This document shows, one piece after another, positions 36,101 to 48,924 of a stretch of DNA of 64,000 bases. The notes beneath the pieces are model-generated. The model was not told the origin of the DNA and made no database searches. It saw only the letters and a list, made by a program, of their open reading frames with translations. The stretch lies in contig NC_083604.1 in assembly GCF_029168945.1 (NCBI RefSeq), positions 74,416,211-74,480,210 of the forward strand. The letters run 5' to 3'. Origin of the DNA: Cannabis sativa (taxonomy: Eukaryota > Streptophyta > Magnoliopsida > Rosales > Cannabaceae). A program made the translations under genes and the position numbers. Each line of letters starts with the position of its first letter. Position 1 is the first letter of the stretch.

Positions 36101-39100
36101 TAAACTGCATTGGACCTTTAATAGAGCCAACATCAGTGTCCACAGGTTGGTTTTCTTCAAGCGCTCCATTTATTTCACTACCCTCCTGAGAAGTCTTTCC
36201 TTGCACTATGTATAAAGCTAATCCAGTTTTATCTTCATCAAGAATTGCAAATTGATTTTCATTGGGGCCAATAAATGCTGCATCTCGACCTACAGAACTC
36301 AAAGACATAAATCGGGGATGAATTAGTTACCCCTCGTGACTAAAGTAATTCAGCAGAATAGAAGATTAAGACATGGTATAGTTTAGCAGACCTTTCACTG
36401 TAGTGCATTTACTGTTTGCTGACTGAGACTCAGTATTTTCTCGATAAACGACCACTTCATTTGCAGACCCGCTAAACTCATAAACAACAAGGAATATATG
36501 TTGCTTTTTGCTGTAGAACATGTATTTTGGATGGTATTCCACATTTCCAGGAATCTGGAAGATACAAAGAGGCAAAAATAAAGAGGTTACAACCCAAACT
36601 CAAGTCATTAATTTAGTGTAAAATTTTATCATACCGTGGTATAAAGTTTCTTGTAGATACTATCCGCCCCTGAGCATAGATTATATGCCATAAGGCTTGC
36701 ACCATCCACATAAAATGCCCTAACAGGATAATGGAGAACTCGGTTTTCTTTATTGAAGAAATTAAGCTCCAAGTGGAATGGCTGCAAGAAGCACATGTGT
36801 AAGTCACAAAGTAAAATAGCAATTGAAATATGATCATAATGACCCTAACCTGACAAACTGGTATGTCCTTAAGATGATGTTTAACATCTAACATAGTGAT
36901 GAGTGGAAGCCGAGAAATTGGAGCACTTTTAGCATGACCTTCCATGAAATGCTATAGAAACAATGCAGAAGTTAGTCATAGATTTAAAATATTAACTCAT
37001 GAAATTTTATTTGTTGGACCACGAGAACATTTAATACTTCAAGAAATAGAGTGAGAAAGGGGGAAGGGAAAGCAACATACACTATACAGAAAAGCCTTCC
37101 TTGCAACATCTGATATGCTAAGTTGACTACGTCTGCTGAAAAAGAAAAAAGACATCATAATGAAATGCTTATTGAAACCCCTTTGCAAATCAGCAATTTT
37201 GGAAGAGCAAAGCATATAAGAACACAGCAAAGAATTAAAGAATATCCTTTATTGATACTTATCTGCGTGTGAAATTTGTAATAACTCCATAAGTTTTTTG
37301 GGACAGATAAGAGAATCCACAGATTTAAAAAAGACATAAATTGTTCAAGATATTCTTGTTGCTAGAACATCAAACTATCATTACAAAAAAGAAAATCTTT
37401 TCATAGAGTTCATGCATAACCCTAACTCACCCTTTCAGATGATGCTCTTGTAATTGTGCCTGAAGTTGATGTTCAGCTAAGATTCCAGATGAACCCAAGG
37501 ACGAAAGCTTTTCTTTCAACACAGAAGCTGCAAAACATTTACACCATCAGCATCTGCACCAGCAGCAAGATAGCAGTGGAGAAAAAAAAAACACACACAC
37601 ACACTCAATACGCATTTTAAAATACAACAATACAAGCTTATAGGATTTGGCAACAACTACAGTCTAAACATCGATCAGGAAGAGAATGACAAAGGATGAA
37701 GAACAAAACATATGGGAAAAAGTGTCTGATAAAGTATAAAAAGCTGCTCTCAAGAATGAAAAAGAGCGAGAGGAGAAAGAGAGGGTCAGATATCTGAAAC
37801 AAATCCACTGAGTTCCTTCTTTTTTTTTTGAAAAGAAATCCACTAAGTTGTTATTAACAAAGTCATCACACAAAGATAGGGGTGTAATAGAAAAAGACAA
37901 TTTATAGTAAATCATAGAGTCAAGTAGTTGAGGAGATTCAGAATTATTATGAATATGATTTCTGTATCAACAATCCAAACATATGGCAACAAATACAAAT
38001 GCTTATCTAAACAGTAAGGGTAAGAAATGTTTTGAAACAATTTACTCTTTCCTCTAAGTCGGAAGAAACATCGTGTATGTATGTTGCATTTGAAGAGATA
38101 AACCTTTAAGAGAAAGATTGGTGTACAAACTTAAAACTAATTGCTGAAAAATGGAGTATAATCCAATCCTATGTAAGGCTATTGTACTTCTCAATAATGT
38201 GTCAATGGGATACTATTTTTCAAAGAATAAAAAAATAGAAACAAATTGGTGAGTAGTCATCACCTGATGATCCTCTTGCACTTTGTAAAACTGCAAATAG
38301 TTGTTTTCTTCCTTCCCTGGTGTATGCAGCCCTATTTTTCGCATTGTCTCCACCTGTCATATTCTGCCACCGAAATAATAAAGTGATTCATAACTGCAAT
38401 AGCGTACTAGTAATTAAATTCAAAAGTTTGCACTCCAACTTTTCACTTATTAACGATGCCAGTACTTGTACTTACTACAAACAGCAGTGCTGCTAAATTT
38501 AATTTGGGGTGAACTTCAATAGATTTGATTCGCGGCAAGGGATAAACTGCTTCTCCACCCTGTTGAGAAAGGATGCAGGGGATATCAATTGATTCAATAG
38601 CTGCACAACCATTTAATGTTATACAAGTCAGTAGATACTAAACAATAGGAAATGTCAACAAGCAATGTAAACAACCAAATAGTGTGCACATGAGTGAGCA
38701 TTCAACTGGGATGGATGTCAAATCACCACAAGTATAGCATGGTATACATTAATGTAGACATACAGCTTTTATATTTATGACTAGTCAACTATCCAAAGAC
38801 TGCATTGTCCTTAAACTAAATTAAGTGTACACAGGTTAAAAACATAACGTGAGTGTACACATACTATCTCTCAATAACAAGAAAAGAATACTGAAATGAA
38901 AGCAAAGTGATTCTTAAAAGTGAAACAACTCTCCCCGCATCAAGAATTATTCTGAAAAAAAAAAAAGCATATCAAGAAGAAAATGTAATAAATCACTAAC
39001 CAGCTGCCTCAAAAAAATTTGCTGCAATAGGAGGTCTGGTAGGATTAACTACGGCCCGTGTCTTCCATGCTTGAAGATTTCCATCCTTGGATACAGTTAC

Positions 39101-42100
39101 AAGTATCCGCAACATTGGAAGCCAAGCAACAGATGAAATAGGTTGAGAACCCACTTGTGTGCTGATTTACAATTAGAGTACAATGATTAGAACCTTGTTA
39201 ACTAAAAGAGAATGAAAGCATAAAAATAAATTTTGAAAACAAAGATAACAACAAAAATAGCAGTCTTAGCTTCCAAAGAAAAGTTATAGAGCTATGATCA
39301 TAGAATAACACTCACTTCACTACCTTACCAAGACTCAAGCTTATCATCCTATACAATTATAGAGCTATGATCATAGAATAACACTCACTTCACTACCTTA
39401 CCAAGACTCAAGCTTATCATCCCATACAATTAGAGCACATGCATCATTTTGCAAGCAGCAGATACGGAAACAAAAGGCCTTTTGGTCAGCCAGAGACACA
39501 ACCTAAAATGAAGCTCTGATGTCTTTATTCAGTTCTATTGAATAAATAAAATCATTTTCAGGCAGCTAGCCCTTACAAGAAAAGGTTAAGGCAAGTTAAA
39601 TTTTATTAATTTCATTTTAGTAGTTTAATCTATTGTAGACATGCAAGTTTGAAACCAAAAATTACAAAATTATCAAAAATGTTCAACTTTGATACATTAA
39701 AATCACACACCAAAGATTTATGCCTTAACTCAATCAGGATGACATTCCCTAAATAAATAGTTTCCCACTTCAGTAACTCCTAAATTTGTGTTTTTACAAG
39801 ACAGCTCTTGATAAGTTTTCCCTTTCTTAAACTTTTGCATCTGAGTGCCTATAAGAATTACAAGCCTTCAAGTCTTGCTAATAAGATCAACTTACATTCC
39901 AATCATGCTGGGTCTCTCAGTTGACACATCCCATGCAAGAAGTGTACCTCGCCGATCGCCAACAAATATCCATTCCAATGTTGGATGAAAAGCAAATGCC
40001 CCAGCACCAATGAGCTTTATGGTATTGTCAACTGAAAGACAAACAAAAAGAAATATATATGTATACAAAAATAAAAACTTATATATCATTGAAAATGGCT
40101 AATTTAGTCAACTTTCAACAAGAAAGATGAAATGATTCTGTGATCTTACGCTGTAATGTGTAATGAACAGCATAGGTATGAATGTTGTATGCTCGAATCA
40201 AACCATCGGCATAAGCCACATACTGAAGAAAGGAAGAAACAAAATTTGATAGAAGTGTAAGAATGAAGTTTATTCCATATGAGATGCTAAATTAACAAAT
40301 TTCTTCAACCAAAAAAAAAACAAAAGAAAGTCTGTCTTTATAACAAACCAAACTGCAATACCAGAGCCGGGAGGCGAGGATGGCAAGCAAGATTGACAAT
40401 AGGCTTCTTTAAGTCTGTCTTTATTTTTGTTGGAGCCTTACCCCCTTCAACGGTTCCCACAACTTCATTGACATAAATATTAATTATTAGAATAGCAATT
40501 AGATTTAAGCACCAATATTCATATAAAAAATGGGATTAACAAACAAATAAAACCTGTGACACTCATCCTTCGATGGAATCCAAAAAAAACAACAGGTTGG
40601 AGAGGAGTCAAGGCAAGATGGACTTCTGAATCTGAAGAAATATGTTCCATTCTCTTTTCTGGTGAATGCAAAACGCAGGTTTGCTCGGTGTCAAAATCAC
40701 ATGAACGAATGGTACAATCCTATGAAAGGTTGAAATAAATAATAATAAGCCTTGAGTGAGAAAAGCCCCTTTTGTTTCCAAACCTTAAATATATAACAAT
40801 TGATGTAAAAGGAGTATATCAATAACAAATAGGAAAACCATTTGGGAACATCCAATATAAAATAAGAAGAAATTCTAACCATATCCATATTTACTAAATT
40901 ACCAATTGACAGAGATGTAACATATCTTAATTTGTCAATCTTCTAGACCAAAAAGGAAACAAGAAAACTTTTAGACCAATTGAAGAACTCCATGAAATTA
41001 CATGTTATTAGGCCTGCCATGCTCTAAGCTCTATCCTCTTAAACTTTCATTTCTAGTATTAAAAAACAAGTCAACAAATTTAAAGCGCATATTTTTGTAA
41101 ACCAGGCTCTCCCAGTCCCACCTAACACTATAAAACTTGGGAACCTTGAAACTATAACAAGAAAACTTTTAGACCAATTGAAGAACTCCGTGCAATTACA
41201 TGTAATTAAGCCTGCCATGCTCTAAGGTCTATCCTCTTAAAATTTCATTTCTAGTATTAACAATCAAGTCAACAAATGTAAAGCGCACATTTTTGTAAAC
41301 CAGGCTCTCCCAGTCCCACCTAACACTATAAAACTTGGGAACCATGAAACTATAACAATTGTTATGCAGCTACCTAGGAAGGATTCAAACATGAGACCTT
41401 ATGGAAGAAAACCACATGCTTGTCTATTTTGAACTACCTCTTTTGGGAAAAATTCATAATGTATATTAGGTTTAGCAAGTAGCTTGTGAAATAACTTAGT
41501 GACTTCCATAGCCTTCTTCAACTCTTCATATAACATCATACCACTTTCCTTAGAGTACAGGAATTTTGTTTCTTCCATTATCTCTCAAAGCTCTTGTCAT
41601 AATCCGTCAAATGGACTTATTGTTTACCAAGAAAAGTAAAGGTGCAGTACACTTTAAGCACTCTCCAAAGAGAGATGCAAATTCATAATTCATAAGCTTC
41701 TAAAATCATATCATCAGCAAAAAATTGAATCTTGCACACATAGCAAAATTAAATTTCATGTACAATACCAAAAAAGTAAGAAGTTACAATGACATATATT
41801 TTAACTCATTAGTAAGAGAATAAAACACATCCAGTATCTGGTCTCCAACATATGTAAACTTCAGAAGTTGAAACAACCTAAAGAGAGGAAGTGCATATAG
41901 GGACCCACCTCAAGTATGGCAACTACTGCATGACCACTTGTAGGACTGTAGGACATACGGACAACAGGAGATCCTATATTGATAGAAGACAACTTGCTTC
42001 CTGTTATCGCATCAAATTCTGTGCACAAAACATAAAGAGGAGAAAACTATGGTAAGATACTAAGATTCACAAATGAAACAGGAAGAATAAGTAGATGCTC

Positions 42101-43501
42101 ATATAATTTCAAATAAAACCGTGACAGCACACACTTGAGCTATCCTATAACACAGATACAGCTACAAGCAACAAACTGCTAGAACAATCTATGCCCCATC
42201 ACATTTTGATTTTGTTTATCATTTCTTTGTCATGTTGCGACCAAGATAGCACTGCCCGGACTCTTGGATATTGTCCTCCAAGTACAATAGATTCAATACA
42301 TTGTACTTTTGGCCTACTATAACATCAATGGGTGTTTAATGCATCTGAGATTTAAAGAAAACAAATCTGAAAAGGTGAAGAATCTTCTCACAATCTCATA
42401 TGTCCGAACACACAACCTATTGTCTGAAACTATGTTCTAAAAGAAAAGAATTTGAATGAAACTATTAACTATGGGCTCGTTTGGTACGTTGTATTAGGTC
42501 TTATTGTATTATATTGAATTGAATTATATATCATATTTTTATATAATACTATGTTAAACTTTAATTTATACTAAAATATTTTATATTTAGGTACCCATAA
42601 AAGTCAATATTATACATAGTTTTACATAAAAATATTAAATAAAAGGCTAATTATGATTTTTTTTTCTCCTAAAGAGATTATTAGATTTAAGAACCTTTGT
42701 CTAATTTTAGTAAAAAAATTCTAACATAGATAAAATTTCAGGAGGCATGATTTAGTACATATCAAAGTTTGAGAAGCGTGATTTGGTAGATATCAAAGTC
42801 TAAAAAACAGGTTTAGTACATAAACAATCACTAAAACAGTAAAATTGAATGAAATTAGACAAAAGTCTTTAAATCTAACAATCTTAATAGTTCAGGAGGA
42901 ATTTTTAATTGCCAAAAAAATTTAGGGATATAATTTGATACATTTCAAAGTTCGGGGAGAAAAAATCCTAATTAGCCTAAATAAAAAGCAATTCAATATG
43001 TTTTCAAAAAGAAAATGCAATTCAATATAATACTATACAATACAATACAATACGGTGTAATAAGACATACCAAACGAACCCTAAATGTTCAAAATACAGC
43101 AAGAAAACCATTTAACGTCTTAAATTCAACTCAAAACTACTGATACACTAACTCTGGAAGAAAAATTCAATGTTCGGAAAACACAACCAATGGTCTGAAA
43201 CTATGTTGTGTAAAAGAATTTCATTGAAACTATCAACGAAACATTCAAAAAATACAGAAAGAAATCATTCAACGTCTTAAATTGAACTGAAAACTACTGA
43301 TCCACAAACTCTCGGAGAAAAATTCAAATGACTAAATGTTAAAACGAAAAATATTGAGAAACTCTAACCAATGATGTAGCTCCCAATAGCAACCGCAACC
43401 AGAGCTTGATGGGGATGAAAAGTGGCGGCGTGAGGCTGCAATGGTTTAAGACCACGCCCCACATGGCGTAGATCCAGATGCTGCACCGTCGTCCACTCCA
43501 T
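30200..43501 (-). CDS. TWD40-1: TWD40-1, TPLATE complex subunit (24 coding exons)
   Basis: TWD40-1 is a core subunit of the TPLATE complex, the plant adaptor that acts at the plasma membrane in clathrin-mediated endocytosis. Coding exons, 5' to 3': 43501-43369, 42018-41909, 40719-40554, 40462-40362, 40222-40150, 40031-39896, 39161-39001, 38600-38476, 38363-38264, 37527-37431, 37135-37081, 36951-36850, 36781-36635, 36554-36392, 36289-36059, 35981-35830, 35416-35288, 35193-35076, 34938-34743, 34531-34420, 34318-34164, 33317-31907, 31815-31621, 30676-30200. They join in frame to about 1614 residues. It starts MEWTTVQHLDLRHVGRG, has an N-terminal WD40 propeller (about 1-330), a second propeller, then a solenoid (from about 830). 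A low-complexity Pro/Gln region (about 1110-1390) has GSSSDEEG and two GLPDGGVPPQ repeats. The C-terminus has paired CxxC motifs (CDLC, CIIC near 1574-1592), probably zinc-binding. No disabling change was seen. Confidence 0.95.
31065..31485. mobile_element. hAT-like MITE in the last intron of TWD40-1 (421 bp)
   Basis: The ends AAGACCATCTCCAAT and ATTGGAGATGCTCTAAG are inverted copies, and the element is flanked by ACAGCAT on both sides (31058-31064 and 31486-31492). A 7-8-bp duplication with short inverted ends suggests a hAT-type MITE. It lies in the intron between exons 23 and 24 and has no coding capacity. Confidence 0.65.
35194..35287 (-). other. U12-type AT-AC intron of TWD40-1 (94 nt)
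   Basis: Between exons 17 and 18 no GT donor exists in a workable position. The exon ends ...CCTTCA and the intron starts ATATCCTC, matching the U12 AT-AC donor ATATCCTT at 7 of 8 positions. The intron ends ACTTAACCAAGGTGCAC; TACTTAAC fits the U12 branch-point consensus, with the adenosine 12 nt before the exon and an AC terminus. Splicing this way gives GLPS-FRSLLWVGPALLF, the expected protein. It should be removed by the minor spliceosome. Confidence 0.88.
37132..37137 (-). other. NAGNAG tandem splice acceptor of TWD40-1 exon 11
   Basis: The minus strand reads TTCAGCAGAC at the acceptor. Use of either AG keeps the frame and changes the product by one Arg (GRRSQ versus GRSQ). Both forms would be viable. 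Confidence 0.6.
39284..39429. repeat. 73-bp tandem duplication in TWD40-1 intron 6
   Basis: Copies start at 39284 and 39357 (TTATAGAGCTATGATCATAG) and are nearly identical, differing only near the end (ATCCTATAC versus ATCCCATAC). Both lie within the intron between exons 6 and 7. Confidence 0.93.
40960..41357. repeat. 198-bp tandem duplication in TWD40-1 intron 2
   Basis: Copies start at 40960 and 41158 (CAAGAAAACTTTTAGACC) and run to CTATAACAA near 41357, with a handful of substitutions. They lie within the intron between exons 2 and 3. Confidence 0.93.
42474..43081. mobile_element. MITE with GGGYTCGTTTGGTA ends in TWD40-1 intron 1
   Basis: The ends GGGCTCGTTTGGTACG and GTAATAAGACATACCAAACG...CCC are inverted. 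The arms are rich in TTGTATTATATTG and its inverse. A related terminus occurs at 48774 and at 51245-51263. The target duplication is unclear (TA/TAA). It contains a second nested MITE at 42644-42978. Confidence 0.65.
42644..42978. mobile_element. Nested MITE with AGGCTAATTA ends (335 bp)
   Basis: The ends AGGCTAATTATGATTTTTTT and AAAAAATCCTAATTAGCCT are inverted. AAATAAA flanks both sides (42637-42643 and 42979-42985), a probable target duplication. It sits inside the larger MITE, so it arrived later. No coding capacity. Confidence 0.7.
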
Positions 43502-43880
43502 AACTCCTCCTTTAAGATCTCACCAGCCTATACAACAGAAAATCACACCTGAATCAGAGACCGATTTTCAATATATGTATTTCCATAGATTTTAGACCTA
43601 ATATGGATCAGAATTGCCATGGAAATGGTTAGATCGAGCAAGAAAGTGACAGTATAAAGGAGGGGAAAGCAGATCTTACTTGTAATGGGAATAATTGTAG
43701 GGAATTGAAAGTATTACCTGAAGATTATGGGGTCAAACCGAAGCTCATTTCAATGGAGAATTGAATATGAGAAGAATTATGAGGAAAGAAGCAGAGACAG
43801 AGCGATAGGAAAGCAGAAACTCGAAAGAAAGACTCAGAATTGCAATGGAAATGGAATGAATGAAGAACTCGAATATTGGG
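43502..43880 (-). promoter_or_regulatory. TWD40-1 5' leader with probable leader intron
   Basis: Upstream of the ATG (43501) the minus strand has a good acceptor (TTGTATAG, exon from 43527) and, 190 nt earlier, a good donor (ATCTTCAG then GTAATAC, intron from 43717). This suggests a spliced 5' UTR. Transcription probably starts near 43750-43880; no TATA box was identified. Confidence 0.5.
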
Positions 43881-43899
43881 CGCCCAGTTTTTTATTGGG

Positions 43900-45436
43900 C
43901 CTAAAATTACCAAAACTTTCTGGAGCCTAATATTGGGCCTTAGAGTGTGCTCTGTCTATATTGGGCCTGAGGATGGTCCATTATCAAAAGTGTGTGCAAG
44001 GCTTTCCCAACAAACTATTGAGCACTTTTCTTTTTCTTTTTGTTTTGTTTTTTTTTTTTTTTTTTTGAAGAAGAAGAATAAGAAGTGTGAGCATTTTCTT
44101 TAGGCTATGATTGGAATTTGGAAGTTGAATTTTAGCGTGGAATGAAAGATCTAAGGAATACATATAACTTATAAGGAAAAAATGTGAAAAAAAAATCAAT
44201 AAAAATCAATATTTCGTGTTTTTATATGAAAAGTTTTGTTCCAGTCAAAAAAAAAATGAAAAGTTTTGTTAAGTTTTGGGATTATTTCACAAAAACATAA
44301 AAACAACAAAAAAATTACAAAAATACGGTTTTACGGAGTTTTAAATATTTTTACGATTTTTTTTATTTTATTTACAGAAAATACGGTCTTTTTATGTTGT
44401 AATCTTGTTAATTTGTTGTTGATTTTTTGTTATTTGTATGTTATTTTTTGTTGTTATTTTTATGTTACTTTTATGTATTTTTCTTGTTGATTTTATGTTG
44501 TTTTCGTGTTATTTTTTGGAAAACCGTAAAAATGTAAAAAAAAATATATATATTCTTTGAACGTAAAAATGTAATTATTTTATAAAAAATGGTGTCTTAT
44601 GTAATTATTCCTTAAGTTTTCTCAATACTAAAGCTTTAGGAGTAATTCATCAATTGCTTAGAGCTAAACAAAAATAATAACATCTTTTTCATATGATTTC
44701 TTATATATATCCACGGACATATAGATATATTGACTTTACGTTTCTTTCAGATTCATCCCAATAACAAATACTGATCTATTTTCAAATAGCTATAATGCAT
44801 TTAATCATATATTATGTTTATGCGTGAATACGAGCTTATGCTCGGAGTAAGCTACATGTTATCCCATATTCTACTAAATAGATATTTTTGCTATAATCCA
44901 TCTGCCGAAGTCTTGAAAAAAAAAAATAGAGGAGATTTAACCTCATAACATCTAAAAAATCTTGTTTTTTTGAACATGAAGAGATAAAGAAACCATTACA
45001 ATTATCGGAAATACTAAGCCCACTAAAGGAACAAAAATAGCGGGTAAGTTGCTGATAGTTGTCATAGAATGGGTATCTCGATTTAATATTTGTACCTGTT
45101 ATTTATTGGTATATTTGTTATTATATTAAGATTTTAACCTGTTATAAAGATACCTTATCATTCATATATAATTATACTATTATAATTATACTTAATACAA
45201 TTTTGTTAAATCATATTTTTTTTCCATACAATTTTTCTATTTATACCAAATAATGAGTATTAAATAATTAATCGTTAATTTCATATAACATAGCTCATAA
45301 ACAAAATTTATATCTATATATGTTTAAACAATACAAATATATATGTAATTGATAAATATAATACCTAAATTAACTCATATTTTCAAAGAAGACCAAAGTC
45401 AAATAAATTAACTAATTATATAGTTGAGTTGCGAAA
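43900..45436. other. AT-rich intergenic DNA upstream of TWD40-1
   Basis: T-rich low-complexity sequence with repeated TTGTTGATTTT/TTATTTTTATG units occupies about 44380-44520. Nothing else recognisable was seen. Confidence 0.5.
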
Positions 45437-45558
45437 GTGTAATATGTAAGTGTATAGTAAGGTGTATGAGTTAAATCTCAAAATCCATTAATAATAAAAA
45501 GAGAGAATAAATTCATGTATTTTATATATGTATATTATATTTTTTTTTATATAATAAT
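45437..45558 (-). mobile_element. TRIM-like LTR fragment (target of the LINE)
   Basis: The stretch AAGTGTATAGTAAGGTGTAT followed by TAAAAAGAG...TTCATG resembles 13430-13540, the LTR of the TRIM-like element. It stops at the insertion point of the adjacent LINE. Confidence 0.5.
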
Positions 45559-45571
45559 GATATTATGTAAA

Positions 45572-47443
45572 TTTTTTTTTTTTTTTTTGATAACTTAGAG
45601 GGTGCAAAAAACACCCCAAAACAGGGAAAACAAACAAACTAATATCCGGAAAAAACAACAAACCGAAAAAAAAACTACAACAAAGAACTGGACCAAGAAA
45701 ACTAATTAAAGTCCAGGATCCCACTCAATGAGGTCATCAAGCACCGCCGGAGGCAGAGCGTCAGAGCTAATCCTCCCAGAAACCTTGTAACAAGTTGCCC
45801 ATTTGGCGATATTGTGCGCCATAAAGTTGCATCTCCTTGGAATATGAATAATACCCCATTCCTTAAACTTAGAACAAGAATTTGACAACCGAGCTTTGGC
45901 ATACCGAATTCTAAAGTTGAACACTTGAGATGTCTGATCTTGGAACTCATTCACAACATTTAGATTATCACTCTGGAAAATGATGTTGTTGACTCCCATA
46001 GAATTCGCCTCATCCGCAGCCATACTCACAGCCAGAGCCTCCGCAAGCAACGGATCATTAACATTAGTCCTGGAAGTTTTTATTGCAATAATATTGCTCC
46101 ACTCATCACGAAACACAGCAGCTAACATACTTCCAGCCGAAGAAATCGCCACATCCGAGTTACAACACAGCCATGAAGGAGGAGGCGGCGCCCAACTTAA
46201 AATGTCAGGGACAGCCTTCGAAGAGACCAAGATATGATCTAAGGTTTTGAGGCGGATCATCTCCTTGACACGCAAAATATCCATTTCTTTCTCCCCCACA
46301 AGCCTTCGGTTTCGCTCGTTCCAAATACCCTCCACAATACATAATGTGTGGGCCATAAAATCGCTGAATGACATACTGGATGGCCTATTTGAATCCATTT
46401 TGAACCACTCTGTCCATTGCATCCAACTTTGAACATTCACAAGTTCAGTGCGAATGCTCCATCCAAGTTGAAACCACAGGGCTTTCGCAAAAGGACAAAA
46501 CCAGAACAGATGCAAAGAAGACTCCGTAGCCTCATTACACAAGATACAACTATCAGAAATTCCTTCCAAAAACGTAGAAAGCTTACCTTTTGTGGGAAGA
46601 ACATCACGTAAAAGATGCCACCACAAAAATTTCAGCCGAGAGTGAAGGGGGGAGTGCCAAATCAATTTCCATATTTCAGTTTCATCATTCTCAGAAGTGC
46701 CTCCCTTAATAAGTTTGCAGGTTGATCGAATGGAGAACTTGCCACTGTTTTCTCCTATCCAAATCCAGGAGTCTTCCTTATTCTCCTCAGGCAAATCAAC
46801 GTTCAATATTGCATCCGCATCAGAGTGCGAAAACCAGTCTCGAACCATGTCAACATTCCACCGATTGTTTGGCAAAATAAATTGACTTACCCATGACACC
46901 CCATGAGTAGCATCTTTAAGGGGAATGGGGGTACGGTTCGAAGAAGGCACCCAAGGATCATACCAAATTGAGGTATTATTGCCATTACCAATTGATCTAC
47001 ATAGCCCTTTCTGTAAAGTCGACCGAGCTTGTAGAACCGCTTTCCACATCCCTGAGTCGCTGCCCCTGCTTTCAATATCCAAGAAGTTTCCACTTTTGAT
47101 GTACTTTGCGTTAATGATGGAACTCCAAATACTCTCCTTCTCAGTGAGAGCCTTCCAAGCCCATTTAGTCATAAATGTTTTATTAATCTCTTCCACACTT
47201 CGAAATCCTAAGCCTCCTCTGAGTTTCGGTTTACACAGCACACCCCAATTGATAAGGTGCAACTTCCTTTTGATCTCAGTATCACCCCACCAAAATTCTC
47301 TCAGAGTTCGATCCACTTTACGAGAAATTTTCAGCGGTATCGGATCTGTTGCAGCCACATAAGTTGCCATAGAGGATCCCACAGCTTGTATTAGGCAAGC
47401 TCTTCCTGCTTTAGATAGCAGTTGAGATTTCCAGCTTGTATCG
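45572..47443 (-). mobile_element. 5'-truncated LINE with poly(A) tail and 17-bp target duplication
   Basis: It is flanked by a perfect 17-bp duplication GATATTATGTAAATTTT (45559-45575 and 47444-47460); the overlap with the T run makes its exact length ambiguous by a few bases. The T run at 45572-45588 is the poly(A) tail of this minus-strand element. Its 5' end is cut within the reverse transcriptase thumb, as usual for LINE copies. The perfect duplication suggests a fairly recent insertion. Confidence 0.92.
45706..47443 (-). pseudogene. LINE ORF2 C-terminal part: RT thumb, zf-RVT, RNase H
   Basis: An intact frame runs from the truncation (SKAGRACLIQAVGSSMATY) to the stop at 45706. In order it shows the RT end (WWGDTEIKRKLHLINW, KPKLRGGLGFRS), the zf-RVT zinc-binding region (FLWWHLLRDVLPTKGKL, CILCNEATESSLHLFWFCPFA) and a C-terminal RNase H domain (LLAEALAVSMAADEA, FQSDNLNVV, RRCNFMAHNIAKWA). 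The endonuclease and the catalytic part of RT are absent, so it cannot move by itself. It has no internal stop in about 580 codons, which again suggests youth. Confidence 0.9.
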
Positions 47444-47460
47444 GATATTATGTAAATTTT

Positions 47461-48773
47461 AGTAGTGGGTCAGTTTATGTGATGCTATAGCGATTTGATA
47501 AACAGTACTTCTATATATATTAAACAAATAATAAATATAGAAGAAACAAAAAAAGAAATTACATAGTTATTCAATAATTAATTCTATTTAGTCCACAAAT
47601 TATTTTTATTAAGCATTTTTCTATAGGGTGAGATTATTTTAATAGTGTAAGTAATTGGACACAAATATTTTTCCTGTCAAAAAGGGATGAGCTACAAGAT
47701 ATATTAATTCACTTGTGAATACAAAATGAAATGTTAGTTTTATAGTTTTTTTTATTCTTTATTGAAAACACAAAAGTAAATCAAATTAGGAAAAGTCATT
47801 TCTCTTAGTTAAAGCATGAGCTACACAGTTATGGGAATGAGGAATGAGGGATAAAATGTGAGTTTTATGTGTGCATGTACATTCATTAAATGGATATATA
47901 TTTCTTATTTGAAATTATGAAGTCTCTTATATTGTAAATATGTTAGATGAGGATGAAGACATCAAATTGTTACTTACGTGTCATGCAAAGCTAACTATTA
48001 TTTTTATTTCATCCGTCATCCTATAATTCTACCCAACTGTTTAAATATCATTTGAGGGTATATATATATTAATGTCGATAAATACATACCATACCAATTT
48101 CGAGAAGAATATCTCAAAATACAATTGGATAAATATAATTTGATAAAATAATAAAAAAAAAACATAAATGTGTAAAATAATATAAATTAAAGAGAGTGGA
48201 GAGGGTGCAAAGTAGCAGTAGTCACTGTATTTGGCCAGTTGTTAAATAATAATAAACAATGATAATATATGTATGTGCTTTGTACAAGTGGGGTTTCATC
48301 CCTTAAAAGAGTAGGGTCTTACATAAATATTGTTGACAAACAAAAGCATATATAATCTTTTATTTTTTGTGCACATGTTTAGTTTTCATTTTCAATTTCC
48401 CCACTTTAAATAAATGCATATTGATTGTGGTCCTTATTAATGGAGTTGGGTTTATATAGAAAGAGAAAGAGAAAGGAATGGTGATCATAATTAGTATTGA
48501 AACTCTCGAACTTTCACATTTTTAGAGTAAGCAATCTAATTACGACACTAATATCTACCTATATAATATGATGATGGATCATCTATTATATGACAAATTT
48601 GTTTTTTTTTTCATACATTGATCATGATTGAACTGCAATTCTAAGATAATCACAAATAGGTTAGGTTTATAATTTCGAATAAGAGTTAGTTATGAACTCA
48701 TTAGTTCTCAACAAAATTGATTTTATGTTGGGTTAATTTTTATTTTAATAAGATTGTTAAACTAAATGTTTAG
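47461..48773. other. AT-rich intergenic DNA, no gene recognised
   Basis: No coding or RNA gene was recognised; short AT microsatellites only. Confidence 0.5.
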
Positions 48774-48924
48774 GACTCGTTTGGTACGCTGTATTGTATT
48801 ATATTGTATTGTGTTGTATTGTATATATTGTATTATTATTATTATTATTTAATATAATGTTATATTTATCATTGACTTGTTTTAATAAATTGTATGAAGT
48901 TAGAATATATTTCTAATAAACTCG

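Noticed and set aside
45980..47362. Plus-strand frames up to 145 codons
   Set aside because: They are antisense shadows of the LINE ORF2 frame.
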